Assembly: GCF_000003815.2 (NCBI RefSeq)
Contig: NC_049983.1
Location: 28,714,615-28,749,639 of the forward strand
Reading direction: 5' to 3'
Length of the DNA: 35,025 nucleotides
From: Branchiostoma floridae
Taxonomy: Eukaryota; Chordata; Leptocardii; Amphioxiformes; Branchiostomatidae
Shown here: piece by piece, positions 29,201 to 35,025 of the stretch
How positions within the stretch are numbered: position 1 is the stretch's first letter
Layout of the letters: each line of letters opens with the position of its first letter
Made by a program: the position numbers and the translations under genes
Notes under the pieces: model-generated
Seen by the model: only the letters and a program-made list of their open reading frames with translations
Database searches by the model: none
What the model was told of the DNA's origin: nothing

Positions 29201-29567
29201 GTAGTCGATGTTCATGCACCTAACACAATCTGTTGTGAGACGCTTGTTAAAGACTCCTTGTTAATGTAGCAATAAGTAAGGCAACAGAAAAGTTTAGCTA
29301 TTGAAAGCCATGCATGAGTCTTCGATTGTCCACGTGTCATCATTTAGCAATAGATTTTTTAAAAGTTTGTAGACAGATTCTGCCATTAAACTCTAACTTC
29401 CCCATACTAATAGTTGCAATGAGCATTCGGTCCTTTCCCTCATATTTCTCTTCTCTTAATTTGATACGTTTTTATTTGATATTGTTTTTATTTCAGGCTT
29501 TGACAACTATTCGTTTGAGCTCTGGGGAAAGGACAAGGCTGCCAGCGCCACCCCCAAACCCGAGTAG
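20137..29567 (+). CDS. Pentraxin-EGF(x3)-FN3-ZP single-pass membrane protein (15 coding exons)
   Basis: Joined exons: 20137-20209, 21428-21642, 21772-22168, 22804-22926, 23296-23418, 23558-23680, 23992-24258, 24734-24915, 25808-25980, 26547-26649, 26884-27023, 27444-27552, 28398-28596, 29059-29196, 29497-29567. They total 2436 nt, 811 residues plus TAG, with no internal stop. All introns are GT-AG. Domains: signal peptide 1-24, pentraxin 25-228, EGF modules 229-351, FN3 352-440, ZP 442-703, RRRR 704-707, membrane helix about 749-772, basic tail 773-811. Pentraxins are calcium-dependent pattern-recognition lectins. ZP modules polymerise after cleavage at the basic site. A cell-surface, or after cleavage a matrix-forming or shed, recognition protein is therefore inferred. 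The ATG has A at -3 and G at +4. The nearest domain relatives are uromodulin-like ZP proteins, but I do not recognise an ortholog. No ligand is implied by sequence alone. Confidence 0.88.
20407..20492 (+). repeat. Intron 1 repeat with TGCATGATGGGA motifs (left block)
   Basis: Two TGCATGATGGGA copies (20420, 20463) lie in a TTTAGGAAACAG...GGTGGAG context. The same block recurs at 21161-21293. Confidence 0.85.
21161..21293 (+). repeat. Intron 1 repeat with TGCATGATGGGA motifs (right block)
   Basis: Three further TGCATGATGGGA copies (21173, 21217, 21256) with the same flanking GGAGGTCAGG and GGCATTGGGTGGAGTT text. It ends about 130 bp before exon 2. Confidence 0.85.
21428..21642 (+). CDS. Exon 2: pentraxin domain, N-terminal part
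   Basis: Residues 25-96, phase 1 in, phase 0 out. It shows the family pattern [15 protein letters not shown], then [13 protein letters not shown] with the first disulfide cysteine, and [15 protein letters not shown]. The acceptor is TGCACGGCAG and the donor AA|GTAAGT. The site equivalent to the CRP Asp-Asn calcium pair reads His-Asn (ENHNEL), a possible change in the calcium site. Confidence 0.88.
21772..22168 (+). CDS. Exon 3: pentraxin domain, C-terminal part
   Basis: Residues 97-228. It contains [19 protein letters not shown], close to the pentraxin signature H-x-C-x-[ST]-W-x-[ST] but with Ala where the signature His would be, immediately after a WH pair. The calcium-loop block follows, [20 protein letters not shown], keeping acidic or amide residues at each expected position, then [13 protein letters not shown]. 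Phase 0 in, phase 1 out. Confidence 0.9.
22319..22455 (+). repeat. (ACTC)n microsatellite in intron 3
   Basis: Tandem CACT tetranucleotides with occasional CACC and AACT variants. Confidence 0.95.
22804..22926 (+). CDS. Exon 4: calcium-binding EGF module 1
   Basis: 41 codons, phase 1 to 1. It starts DVDEC, has six cysteines, and carries the C-x-N-x4-F-x-C-x-C hydroxylation-type pattern ([12 protein letters not shown]). It is nearly identical to exon 5 in its first 70 nt. Confidence 0.92.
23049..23076 (+). pseudogene. Truncated relic of an EGF exon
   Basis: TTTGTATCCACAG followed by ATGTCGACGAATGC copies the acceptor and first codons (DVDEC) of the EGF exons, then loses similarity. The upstream intron text (TATCAAAAC, CATAGTA, GTGACTGTG-like blocks) is also shared with the intron before exon 5. 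A whole exon-plus-intron unit was therefore duplicated and the exon later truncated. Confidence 0.8.
23296..23418 (+). CDS. Exon 5: calcium-binding EGF module 2
   Basis: 41 codons, phase 1 to 1. [12 protein letters not shown], six cysteines, ending GDGVTCAG. The acceptor TTTGTATCCACAG is shared with exons 4 and 6. Confidence 0.92.
23558..23680 (+). CDS. Exon 6: calcium-binding EGF module 3
   Basis: 41 codons, phase 1 to 1. [12 protein letters not shown] (an N-G-T glycosylation sequon), six cysteines, ending GDGVTCTG. The donor GTATAA is weaker than those of exons 4 and 5. Confidence 0.92.
23742..23862 (+). repeat. (AT)n followed by a 26-bp tandem repeat in intron 6
   Basis: A (TA) run at 23744-23772, then about three units of GCATATCATAATAGACGACA-CATCTA. 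Confidence 0.9.
23992..24258 (+). CDS. Exon 7: fibronectin type III module
   Basis: 89 codons in a single exon, phase 1 to 1. It shows the FN3 hallmarks: [19 protein letters not shown], and [20 protein letters not shown]. It contains an N-I-T sequon. It is GC-rich compared with its flanks. The donor GTTTGT is weak, which could allow alternative processing here. Confidence 0.88.
24366..24532 (+). pseudogene. Truncated duplicate of ZP exon 8 with its acceptor
   Basis: The intron end and first 47 nt of exon 8 (24459-24505) are duplicated 275 bp upstream. After GACCACATGACCGTG similarity ends. In the frame set by exon 7 the copy reads through to TAA at 24530-24532, overlapping a weak poly-A-like GATAAA. 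If used, it would be an alternative last exon that removes the ZP and membrane parts. It could equally be dead sequence. Confidence 0.7.
24734..24915 (+). CDS. Exon 8: ZP module, first part of ZP-N
   Basis: Residues 441-501. [26 protein letters not shown], and GLQDCGTIQ supply three of the four ZP-N cysteines. Phase 1 in, phase 0 out. Donor GAT|GTGAGT. Confidence 0.9.
24916..25333 (+). repeat. Minisatellite of about 52 bp starting exactly at the exon 8 donor
   Basis: About eight units contain GTGAGTAG(A/G)CTTGTGGA, AATGGAGAATAGACACGG and CTACTGTCAGTAGAT. The first base of the array is the first base of the intron, and most units carry a GTGAGTAGG-like pseudo-donor. Confidence 0.93.
25425..25515 (+). 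mobile_element. SINE 3'-part fragment in intron 8
   Basis: GGAGAGTCACACCTCGAGTA, AAAGAAGCCACCACAC, and AGTAGGGGACCTTCCCGGTG match in order the text at 32100-32190 in the SINE downstream. No head or tail is present. Confidence 0.65.
25808..25980 (+). CDS. Exon 9: ZP module, end of ZP-N
   Basis: Residues 502-558. [28 protein letters not shown] with the fourth ZP-N cysteine, LYNIPSPR. Phase 0 in, phase 2 out. The donor CCTCG|GTAAGT is the first of a series of identical donors. Reading past it gives an immediate in-frame TAA. Confidence 0.88.
25914..26400 (+). repeat. 67-bp minisatellite made from the end of exon 9 and its donor
   Basis: Eight units, the first being the real exon end. Six are 67 bp (GTAAGTTCCTCCGTCAGTAC, GTGGTCTCACAGGGGAGGG, AGATCCTCTACAACATCCCG, TCTCCTCG) and two are 37-bp deletions (from 25981 and about 26085). 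Almost every unit starts with a GTAAGT donor and contains CTCACAG, an acceptor-like AG. Confidence 0.95.
26547..26649 (+). CDS. Exon 10: ZP linker region
   Basis: Residues 559-593. [17 protein letters not shown], then [13 protein letters not shown]. This matches the ZP interdomain and early ZP-C strands. Phase 2 in, phase 0 out. Confidence 0.87.
26884..27023 (+). CDS. Exon 11: ZP-C
   Basis: Residues 594-640. [33 protein letters not shown]. These are the classical ZP-C landmarks (L-x2-C-x-A-T-P-S and I-x-D-G-C, with the Cys supplied by the next exon). Phase 0 in, phase 2 out; donor GG|GTACGT. Confidence 0.9.
27140..27443 (+). repeat. Three tandem copies of the exon 12 acceptor region
   Basis: The block (AAATCATTATTCTGTGGCG, TTCACGATGACTTCTCTCCT, then TATAG|GTGCCACATCAACAC) occurs ending at 27195 and 27352, and as the functional version ending at 27443. 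The first two are followed by about 35 bp resembling the start of exon 12, then diverge. Confidence 0.85.
27444..27552 (+). CDS. Exon 12: ZP-C
   Basis: Residues 640-676. [26 protein letters not shown], the usual ZP-C F-x-F strand. Phase 2 in, phase 0 out; donor CTG|GTAAAA. Confidence 0.88.
27565..28172 (+). repeat. 40/45-bp minisatellite, 15 units, starting just after the exon 12 donor
   Basis: Units read TCATTGGTGGTGGCAGGGCT, AGCTGTCAGCCAATAGGGAG (40 bp). A longer variant starts GCATTGGTCGGGTGG. Nearly every unit contains a CCAAT pentamer and a CAG/TAG. Between-unit differences are very few, so expansion or homogenisation is recent. Confidence 0.95.
28398..28596 (+). CDS. Exon 13: ZP-C end, cleavage sites and juxtamembrane stalk
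   Basis: Residues 677-742. [12 protein letters not shown] and SRCSQGCIP complete the ZP-C cysteines (six in total in ZP-C). SSRRRRA follows at 702-708, then a second basic site, ARVRRA, at 715-720. Phase 0 in, phase 1 out. The RRRR is the consensus furin-type site that releases ZP modules for polymerisation. Confidence 0.9.
28673..28740 (+). pseudogene. Duplicate of the exon 13 3' edge and donor
   Basis: GGACGTTTTAAAGTGGAGAA followed by TGCACAAGAACAAG|GTAGCT copies the last 34 nt of exon 13 and its donor region. It is preceded by an acceptor-like CTCCTCACCCAG. Using it as an extra 34-nt exon would shift the frame. Confidence 0.75.
29059..29196 (+). CDS. Exon 14: transmembrane helix and start of tail
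   Basis: Residues 743-788, phase 1 to 1. [19 protein letters not shown] then AAAFLV gives a 24-residue helix with a GxxxGxxxG pattern, followed by the stop-transfer RKKRGRG. Confidence 0.9.
29497..29567 (+). CDS. Exon 15: cytoplasmic tail and stop
   Basis: Residues 789-811: [20 protein letters not shown] then KPE and TAG at 29565-29567. No recognised signalling motif. The acceptor TTTTTATTTCAG is strong. Confidence 0.88.
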
Positions 29568-29619
29568 TCGGTTCTGGAGTGAGGCACGAAATGTCGGCAT
29601 GAGCGTTGGACTTCAGACC

Positions 29620-30014
29620 AAATATCTCGCTCCCTTTCTCAATTTCTCTTTCTCAATACAATCTTTTCTTAACCTCAGTATCTCTCCCATTCTCAATCTC
29701 TCCTCTTTTTCAATCCATCTATCTCTCCCATTCTTAATCTCTTCTCTTCCTCAATCCATCAATCTCGCCCTTTCTCAATTTCTGTCCGTTTCTCAACATC
29801 TCTCCCTTTCTCAACATCTCTCCCTTTCTCAATCTCTAGTAGTGGTAATTAACTGTTACTGTTAGTAGTTCAGTGTTGTCAAGTCTCATCTCTCTTTTTC
29901 TCAATCTTTTGCCCTTTTTAATATTTCTCCATCCCTTTCTCAATCTTTCTTAACCCCCTTCTTCTTTCTCAATAACACTTCCTCCTTTTCCTAAATCTCC
30001 CACTCAATCACTCC

Positions 30015-30050
<36 letters not shown>

Positions 30051-30065
30051 CCACCCCCCCCCCCA
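29620..30065 (+). repeat. Pyrimidine-rich low-complexity tract in the 3' UTR or flank
   Basis: Repeats of CTTTCTCAATCTCTCC-like units, then (CT)n at about 30020-30045 and a C run at about 30053-30064. The gene's poly-A site was not found nearby; the first AATAAA downstream is at 31693-31698. Confidence 0.85.
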
Positions 30066-30299
30066 CTCTCACATACTCTTCTCACTTGGTCTTCATCCTT
30101 ATCCCTGTGTCTTTCTTCATCATTCCTCCTTTTCAATCTTCTGAAGCTATTCTTCATTTCTTCGCATATATAGCCATATTATATAGATAGGAAAGCTGAC
30201 AACAGTTTAAAGCCTAGGGAAATTTGGCATAATCAATTATAAAACCTAGCAGATTTTTTTCACATTAAGACTAAATTGACAAAAGTCCAGGAGCATGGA

Positions 30300-30545
30300 G
30301 CACAAAAATATCACTGGGCAAATTTCAGTTCTTCAAAGAACATACATTGGGCAAATAGCACAAAAATATCACTGGGCAAAATTCAGTTTCTTCAAAGAAC
30401 ATACATTGGGCAAATTTCTGGGCAAATTTCAGTTTTTTTAAAGAACATACATTGGGCAAATAGCACAAAAATATCATTAGGCAAAATTCAGTTTCTTCAA
30501 AGAACATACATTGGGCAATTTTTTTTTTTTTTTCAAAGAACAAAA
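30300..30545 (+). repeat. Tandem repeat, four to five units of a composite 45-60-bp motif
   Basis: Alternating CACTGGGCAAA(A/T)TTCAGTT, TCTTCAAAGAACATACATTG and GGCAAATAGCACAAAAATAT. Unit composition varies and the array ends in a T run. Confidence 0.9.
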
Positions 30546-31269
30546 CATATAAAAGACCATTTGTAAGTTAATGTGTCTGGACTATTATTTCAATGCTGGA
30601 TGCAAACGTGTTAGTATAGACACAGTTGGTTAGAAGGCGGAAAACTGTTGTCAGGTGAACAAAAACCCCCAAAATGCAGGTGAAAGGAGCTTTACGGTAC
30701 CATTGCTGCATCCACAGTGTGACAGTCAGGAGAGACAAAACCTCCGGGTTCTGTGGAGAATGATTTGCGAGGATTATGCAGTAATTGTGTTTGACATGGT
30801 GGCCACCATATCTGCAGTTTACAACCTTCAGAGTCAGAGGCAATTACTGAGATGATAGGAGAAGATGAGATGAGGCAGTGAGGCTGGCTGTGAAACATTG
30901 TGGGATAGTGGTGTATTACGAAATAATAGTGCATATTACTAGCAAGCCTATATAGTAATAATTGTGTTGACATGTAGCTTTGTCATCTTCTGAATTAACA
31001 AATTCTACTCTGTTCGAAGGCTCTAAATGTAGGTTTCTAGTGTATAATCTTATTTCTGTACTAGATATAACTTTTCATCTTCCAGTAGATTTTTATTAGA
31101 CGTTGCTGATACTGAGGTTATATAAGGTCAGCGTTGTTAGTTTATAAGACACCAGGGTGTTAGAAATATGAAGTGTGTGAGCATAGCTTTACTGTTAAGT
31201 AAGAATCAGTTATCTTACTTGTAACCGACAATTTAGTATTTCTTTAGTATAAACTAGGCTCTTTTATAG

Positions 31270-31365
31270 AGGTGCTGCGGAATTTTGTGTTATTGTGTTA
31301 TTATGTAGAGGTGCTGCGGAATTTTGTGTTATTATGTAGAGGCGCTGCGGAATTTTGTGTCAGTA
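31270..31365 (+). repeat. Tandem repeat, three units of about 31-41 bp
   Basis: AGAGGTGCTGCGGAATTTTG followed by TGTTATTATGT occurs three times with small changes. Confidence 0.9.
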
Positions 31366-31692
31366 ATAATTGTGAGATTAGCCCAGATATCCCCATGAGA
31401 AGATAGAGAAGATATACCATCATGCACTAAATCCAGAGAAGTGATGTCTTGCTGAACCCACAACTACAACTGATCTCTTAGTTACGTTTATAGTTCATGT
31501 GCATTTGGTAAAAAAACTTTTGAATATAAGATGTGCAGTTTTGGTACCACACACCTGTGTCTGTTGTCTTTGTGTCAGATTTTTATAGTATTGCTTGCTG
31601 GAGACAAACTCCTTAGGAGAATAACTGAAACTACACGCTGTTAGGTCAAAAACGGACTTTTCCCCTCAAGTAGGAAAACATAACTTTTACTT

Positions 31693-31698
31693 AATAAA
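31693..31698 (+). terminator. Candidate polyadenylation hexamer
   Basis: AATAAA, the first found after the stop codon at 29567. It would imply a 3' UTR of about 2.1 kb. The downstream element would fall in the gap, so support is weak. Confidence 0.2.
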
Positions 31699-31719
31699 TT
31701 TAGTTGTATTCCGCATGAT

Positions 31720-31819
31720 NNNNNNNNNNNNNNNNNNNNNNNNNNNNNNNNNNNNNNNNNNNNNNNNNNNNNNNNNNNNNNNNNNNNNNNNNNNNNNNNN
31801 NNNNNNNNNNNNNNNNNNN
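31720..31819. other. Assembly gap (100 N)
   Basis: Exactly 100 N, the customary placeholder for a gap of unknown length. Sequence to its right may not be contiguous with the gene. Confidence 0.99.
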
Positions 31820-31859
31820 ACTTTGTAACTTAAAAGCTGCAAACCTGTCAGATAATCGA

Positions 31860-32220
31860 TGCCAATAAAAAATATGCCATTTGAAGACTTTATTTTGGGG
31901 TCGTTTGACATAACTGCAGGATGTTTGGCCCGTGAACCAGAGGTCCTGGGTTCTAATCCGTTGATGTGCGACCGATATTGTGCCCTTGGGAAAGGCACTT
32001 TACACGACTTTCCTCACTTCACTCGGGATAAAATGAGTACCAAGCTTCTGTTAAGGACATCCTTCAGCTCAAAAAAGATGTTAAATGGAGGTTCCGTGTT
32101 TGAGGAGAGCCACACATTTAGCATATTAAAGAACCCACCATATCTATCCAAAAGACTAGGGGTCCTTCCTGGTGTGGTTCAAACCTACAGTCTTATGGCC
32201 GCACCTGGGGCAACTACTGT
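31860..32220 (+). mobile_element. tRNA-derived SINE, long form
   Basis: A B-box-like GTCCTGGGTTCTAATCC (31943-31959) precedes CCCTTGGGAAAGGCACTTTA, TTCCTCACTTCACTC and AATGAGTACC. A 3' part follows with GAGAGCCACAC, AAAGAACCCACCA and CTAGGGGTCCTTCCTGGTGT. The same 3' part is seen as a fragment at 25425-25515. A 140-codon frame across it comes from the SINE and is not a gene. Confidence 0.75.
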
Positions 32221-33030
32221 CGTCTTAAGGTTACCTGAGTTAGCGTTAAATGGCAGCTCGCTCCAGACCCTTACTATTTAGCCCCTCCCGTAGTGAGGTC
32301 GCAGCCCCTAGCTGCGAAGAGACAGTAGTCGGCCCACCCAATAATTGTAATATTTCTTGAACCACTGCTAACATCAGAGACCGCAGACTTACCCTTACTA
32401 CTTTGCGACCCATCCAATCTTAGAGACAAAAAAATAGAAGATAAATGGTCACCATGGCAACAGATGAGCCAGAAGTACCACTAAACTCCCTTTAGAAAGA
32501 CGCAAGTAATCTAATGCCATAGGAGCCCTGACGCACATCATTGTTAGTGAAGCTTATTCAGTAGGTGGAATCTTGTAGCCTCCTGTGTAGACTTCTGTAG
32601 CAGTTACTGTAGAGTTTATTTATTGGGAAGCGCTTGTTTGGGATTTTCAACAAGGGCTTAGAGGTTTGCTATGCTGGAAAAGAATTTCTGGGTGCGGCAA
32701 AACTTCTTTTCCTGGCAAAGAGTCGACGTTAGCCCTCGTTGGAAATCGAGAATCAGCGCTCCCAAAAGTAAACAACACCGCGCCAAACGTCTGCAAAGGA
32801 GGCTATAGCTAGGAACTTGACAGCTGAAATACAGACCAGATCACAAGCCAGAACTAGACAATTGTTGACAATTGACCCCTGAACTTTGAAAAGTGAGACT
32901 GATAGTGAACCATGTGATTACCACATACGCAGTTTGGTCCATTTGCCTGTGTCTATCTCAGATTGGATAAGACGTCCTAGGTGTAAAGGCTCTTCTCAGG
33001 CTTGATTTAAAAACAACAACAATGAATTTA
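32221..33030. other. No gene recognised
   Basis: Intergenic sequence with no domain-bearing frame and no clear repeat. Confidence 0.45.
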
Positions 33031-33034
33031 AAAC

Positions 33035-33205
33035 GAGTCACTGCACACAGTATAAACACAAACTTACAAAGGTCACTGCACACCATATATACACAAACTT
33101 ACAAAGGGTCACTGCACACGATGTAAACACAAACTTACAAAGGGTCACTGCACACGATGTAAACAAACTTACAAAGGGTCAATGCACACGATATAAACAG
33201 AAAAG
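33035..33205 (+). repeat. 36-bp minisatellite, about five units
   Basis: Units of GGTCACTGCACACGATGTAA followed by ACACAAACTTACAAAG. The fourth unit lacks 2 bp and the fifth is diverged. Confidence 0.93.
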
Positions 33206-34387
33206 CGTCACTAGTGACATCTGACAACACTAGTGGCAGATGACCTTTGTAAGAAACCGGTTTTCCAGCAGGTGTAATTTACAGAACGCCACCTGGCGAA
33301 CCTTAGCAGTAGTTCAGAACCATGTTTTGAAGCACAATTTCAGAAAGTACTTGGAAAAGAACGTTAGAGAACATGGCGATATCCCACTGCACTTTTCCAA
33401 ACTACTATGCTCAGGAGGGACTCCAATGTCTACTACCTACATTACAGTGTCATTGGTAGATTATTTGCAAGTGTTGTAACTTCACAGGTTAGCCATTTAC
33501 TTATATGTATCTAGAATTATGTGATAACGAGTTATGCTGTCCACAAACAGGCGCATAAAAATACAAAGCTCGCTGCAGTGCCGTAGGAAAACGTCAGGTG
33601 AACCATTTTCGAACTTGGCCTTCCTTTTCACAACCGCTACACATCTACCAAAAATCACAAAGTTCCATCGACAATTTCTCGAGTTACTTGCTGTTGACCT
33701 ACATATAGACCCATCATAACCGAGAACATATGTTCATGTTATGTGCCACGCCATGGAAATAGAAAAGTTCTAAAATTACGGAATAAAGTTCTTCATAGGA
33801 TGAAATTAAAGTAATTTACTGCCCGCAGTTGCATTGCAGAATACCAAGGCTGGATTTAAGACTCTTTGACACAGGAGCATGCAGATGAGCACATGACGTG
33901 GGTCAGTCTCTTTATTTATCTATTTATAGGTTCTGGCTGTTCAGCACGCACAGCCAGAGCTGCCCAACCAGCCTGTGGGTTTTACACAGGGATAGCTCTG
34001 CTGACAGACAAGGGCAGTTACAAATGGAATTTGACAAGGACAGGATAATTATCAAGTACATAAAAGAACATGATGTAATATAGTAGTCATAGTTGTTGGG
34101 TTTTTTTTGTTGTTGTTTGTTTCTCCTGTCGATTTGACATATGAGGAGACAGACAGGCTATTTGCCTGTTTGCCTGACCTGCACATGACTTTTTTATGGT
34201 GAAGGAGGGGTGTGTAATTAGTTCTCTACCTTCTCGTCCGCTGGAGCACTAAGTCTCATAGCACTAAGTAGTCATAGTATCTACAATAGACTCTACAACA
34301 GTATTTATCAACAACAACATATACAGCGAGAGGTCATGCTGGGTCACTGTATACACCTGTAAGGGTCCCCTTAAGACATTCCCAGAG
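33206..34387. other. No gene recognised
   Basis: Several short open frames (33240-33479, 33534-33719, 33866-34048) show no domains. TTTATTTATCTATTTATAG at about 33911-33929 looks like an acceptor, but the frame after it stops within 40 codons. Confidence 0.4.
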
Positions 34388-34767
34388 TTTTCTATTAAAG
34401 GCGGAGTTTTCTTTTGGAGGAAGCAGCAGTTGTGACAGTGCGAGTAGAAGTAAGGAGGGTGTTCCAGGGTGATGTTGCTCGGTAGAAGAATGTTCTCTGG
34501 TCTCTGGTGGACTTAATGAGTTCAGATGTCAGGTGGTCGCTGTTCCTGAGGGAGTAACGTGACTCAGTGGCAGCCCGGGTTCTGGTCACCAGGGTTTGTC
34601 AGTGTGGAGGGCAGCGTCCATTGAGGAGCTTGTACAGGGTAAAAGCGGTGTGGAATCGTCGTTGGAACTGCAGTGATGGTTCAGTGTCTTGTTTCAGTTT
34701 CTCTCGTTGTGCTGCCACGGCTCTTCTGATGTGTGGGGGATCTCTAGTTCCCACATTTACCATTTAC
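34388..34767 (-). mobile_element. LINE fragment (minus strand), CR1/L2-like ORF end
   Basis: Minus-strand reading 34589-34395 gives SRYSLRNSDHLTSELIKS, then FFYRATSPWNTLLTS, the C-terminal F-x2-R...WN-x-L block of CR1/L2-type reverse-transcriptase ORFs. Further upstream on the same strand another frame gives FQRRFHTAFTLYKLLNGR. The part 34683-34767 is duplicated at 1-85. Confidence 0.7.
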
Positions 34768-34859
34768 TCAAACATTTATAGTTATCATACATGGTAGAAG
34801 AATGCATTATCTGCCTGTAAATATAAGTTTTATACCAACGTTTATACTCATCATGTTAC

Positions 34860-35025
34860 TGGGTATCAAAGTATTTCCAGAAAGTAAATCCACCAGGAGT
34901 CTATTTCGCACCCTTACATCTGAACACCCTGGAAGAATTGCAAAGAAAATGGCTTATGCAGTTCAATCCTGATAAGTGCTATATCATACACATAACGAAC
35001 AAACGCACACCAAATGTGTCTCATA
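34860..35025 (+). mobile_element. Start of a second LINE copy, as at 200-360, cut by the window end
   Basis: 34683-35025 repeats 1-345 with a constant offset near 34680, including the LEELQRKWLMQFNPDKC reading. In the last 115 bp only about two substitutions were noted. The copy runs off the window. Confidence 0.85.

Larger units (their letters stand above)
30066..31719. other. 3' flank of the gene, no gene recognised
   Basis: Possible 3' UTR continuation. It contains the two tandem repeats listed separately and an AATAAA at 31693-31698, just before the sequence gap. Short open frames are unconvincing. Confidence 0.4.

Noticed and set aside
29314-29865. 183-codon + frame overlapping the last exon
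   Set aside because: In a different frame from the ZP-gene tail. Its second half is the translation of the CTTTCTCAATCTC repeat.
31859-32281. 140-codon + frame after the gap
   Set aside because: It runs straight through a SINE (tRNA-like B box, conserved SINE body blocks). The peptide is not domain-like and the frame is not expected to be a gene.

Overview
This is a window of animal nuclear DNA. It contains one well-supported multi-exon gene (15 coding exons, 20137-29567, + strand) set in about 20 kb of transposon-, SINE- and minisatellite-rich sequence. It has GT-AG introns, tRNA-derived SINEs, CR1/L2-like LINE fragments, Tc1/mariner-like elements, MITE-like palindromes and a 100-N scaffold gap. 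The heavily shuffled extracellular domain architecture and the repeat style fit a cephalochordate (amphioxus, Branchiostoma) best. That assignment is inference and was not searched.

Layout. 1-1111: LINE relics (a minus-strand fragment, then a + strand reverse-transcriptase 3' end). 2299-3566 and 7817-8911: two decayed Tc1/mariner-like copies with TA target duplications and terminal inverted repeats of about 240 bp. 4850-5500 and 7640-9480: two diverged copies of a GT-microsatellite segment, the second interrupted by the Tc1 copy. 6460-6955: a 79-bp identical direct repeat and a minus-strand SINE piece. 11210-11433: another minus-strand SINE. 11440-12812: a GC-rich array of about 19 copies of a 71-bp unit. 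14087-17745: a 3.7-kb foldback-like structure whose two inverted arms are themselves tandem arrays, each capped by a palindrome. 17860-19680: a diverged tandem segmental duplication, one copy of which carries a full-length SINE. 31720-31819: gap. 31860-32200: SINE. 33035-33205: 36-bp minisatellite. 34388-35025: the same LINE pair as at the window start, in the same orientation.

The gene. Joining 15 exons gives an uninterrupted 811-residue type I membrane protein: signal peptide, pentraxin domain, three calcium-binding-type EGF modules, one fibronectin type III module, a full ZP module with ten cysteines, a tetrabasic RRRR cleavage site, one membrane helix and a 39-residue basic tail. Every module-boundary intron is phase 1. 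I recognise each domain, but not this combination as a named gene.

The most unusual structural point is that at least six of its introns carry duplicated exon edges. These are copies of a splice donor, a splice acceptor or part of an exon, some expanded into minisatellites. One truncated copy of the first ZP exon would, if spliced in, end the protein after the FN3 module and give a secreted form. I found no convincing tRNA, rRNA or CRISPR locus.
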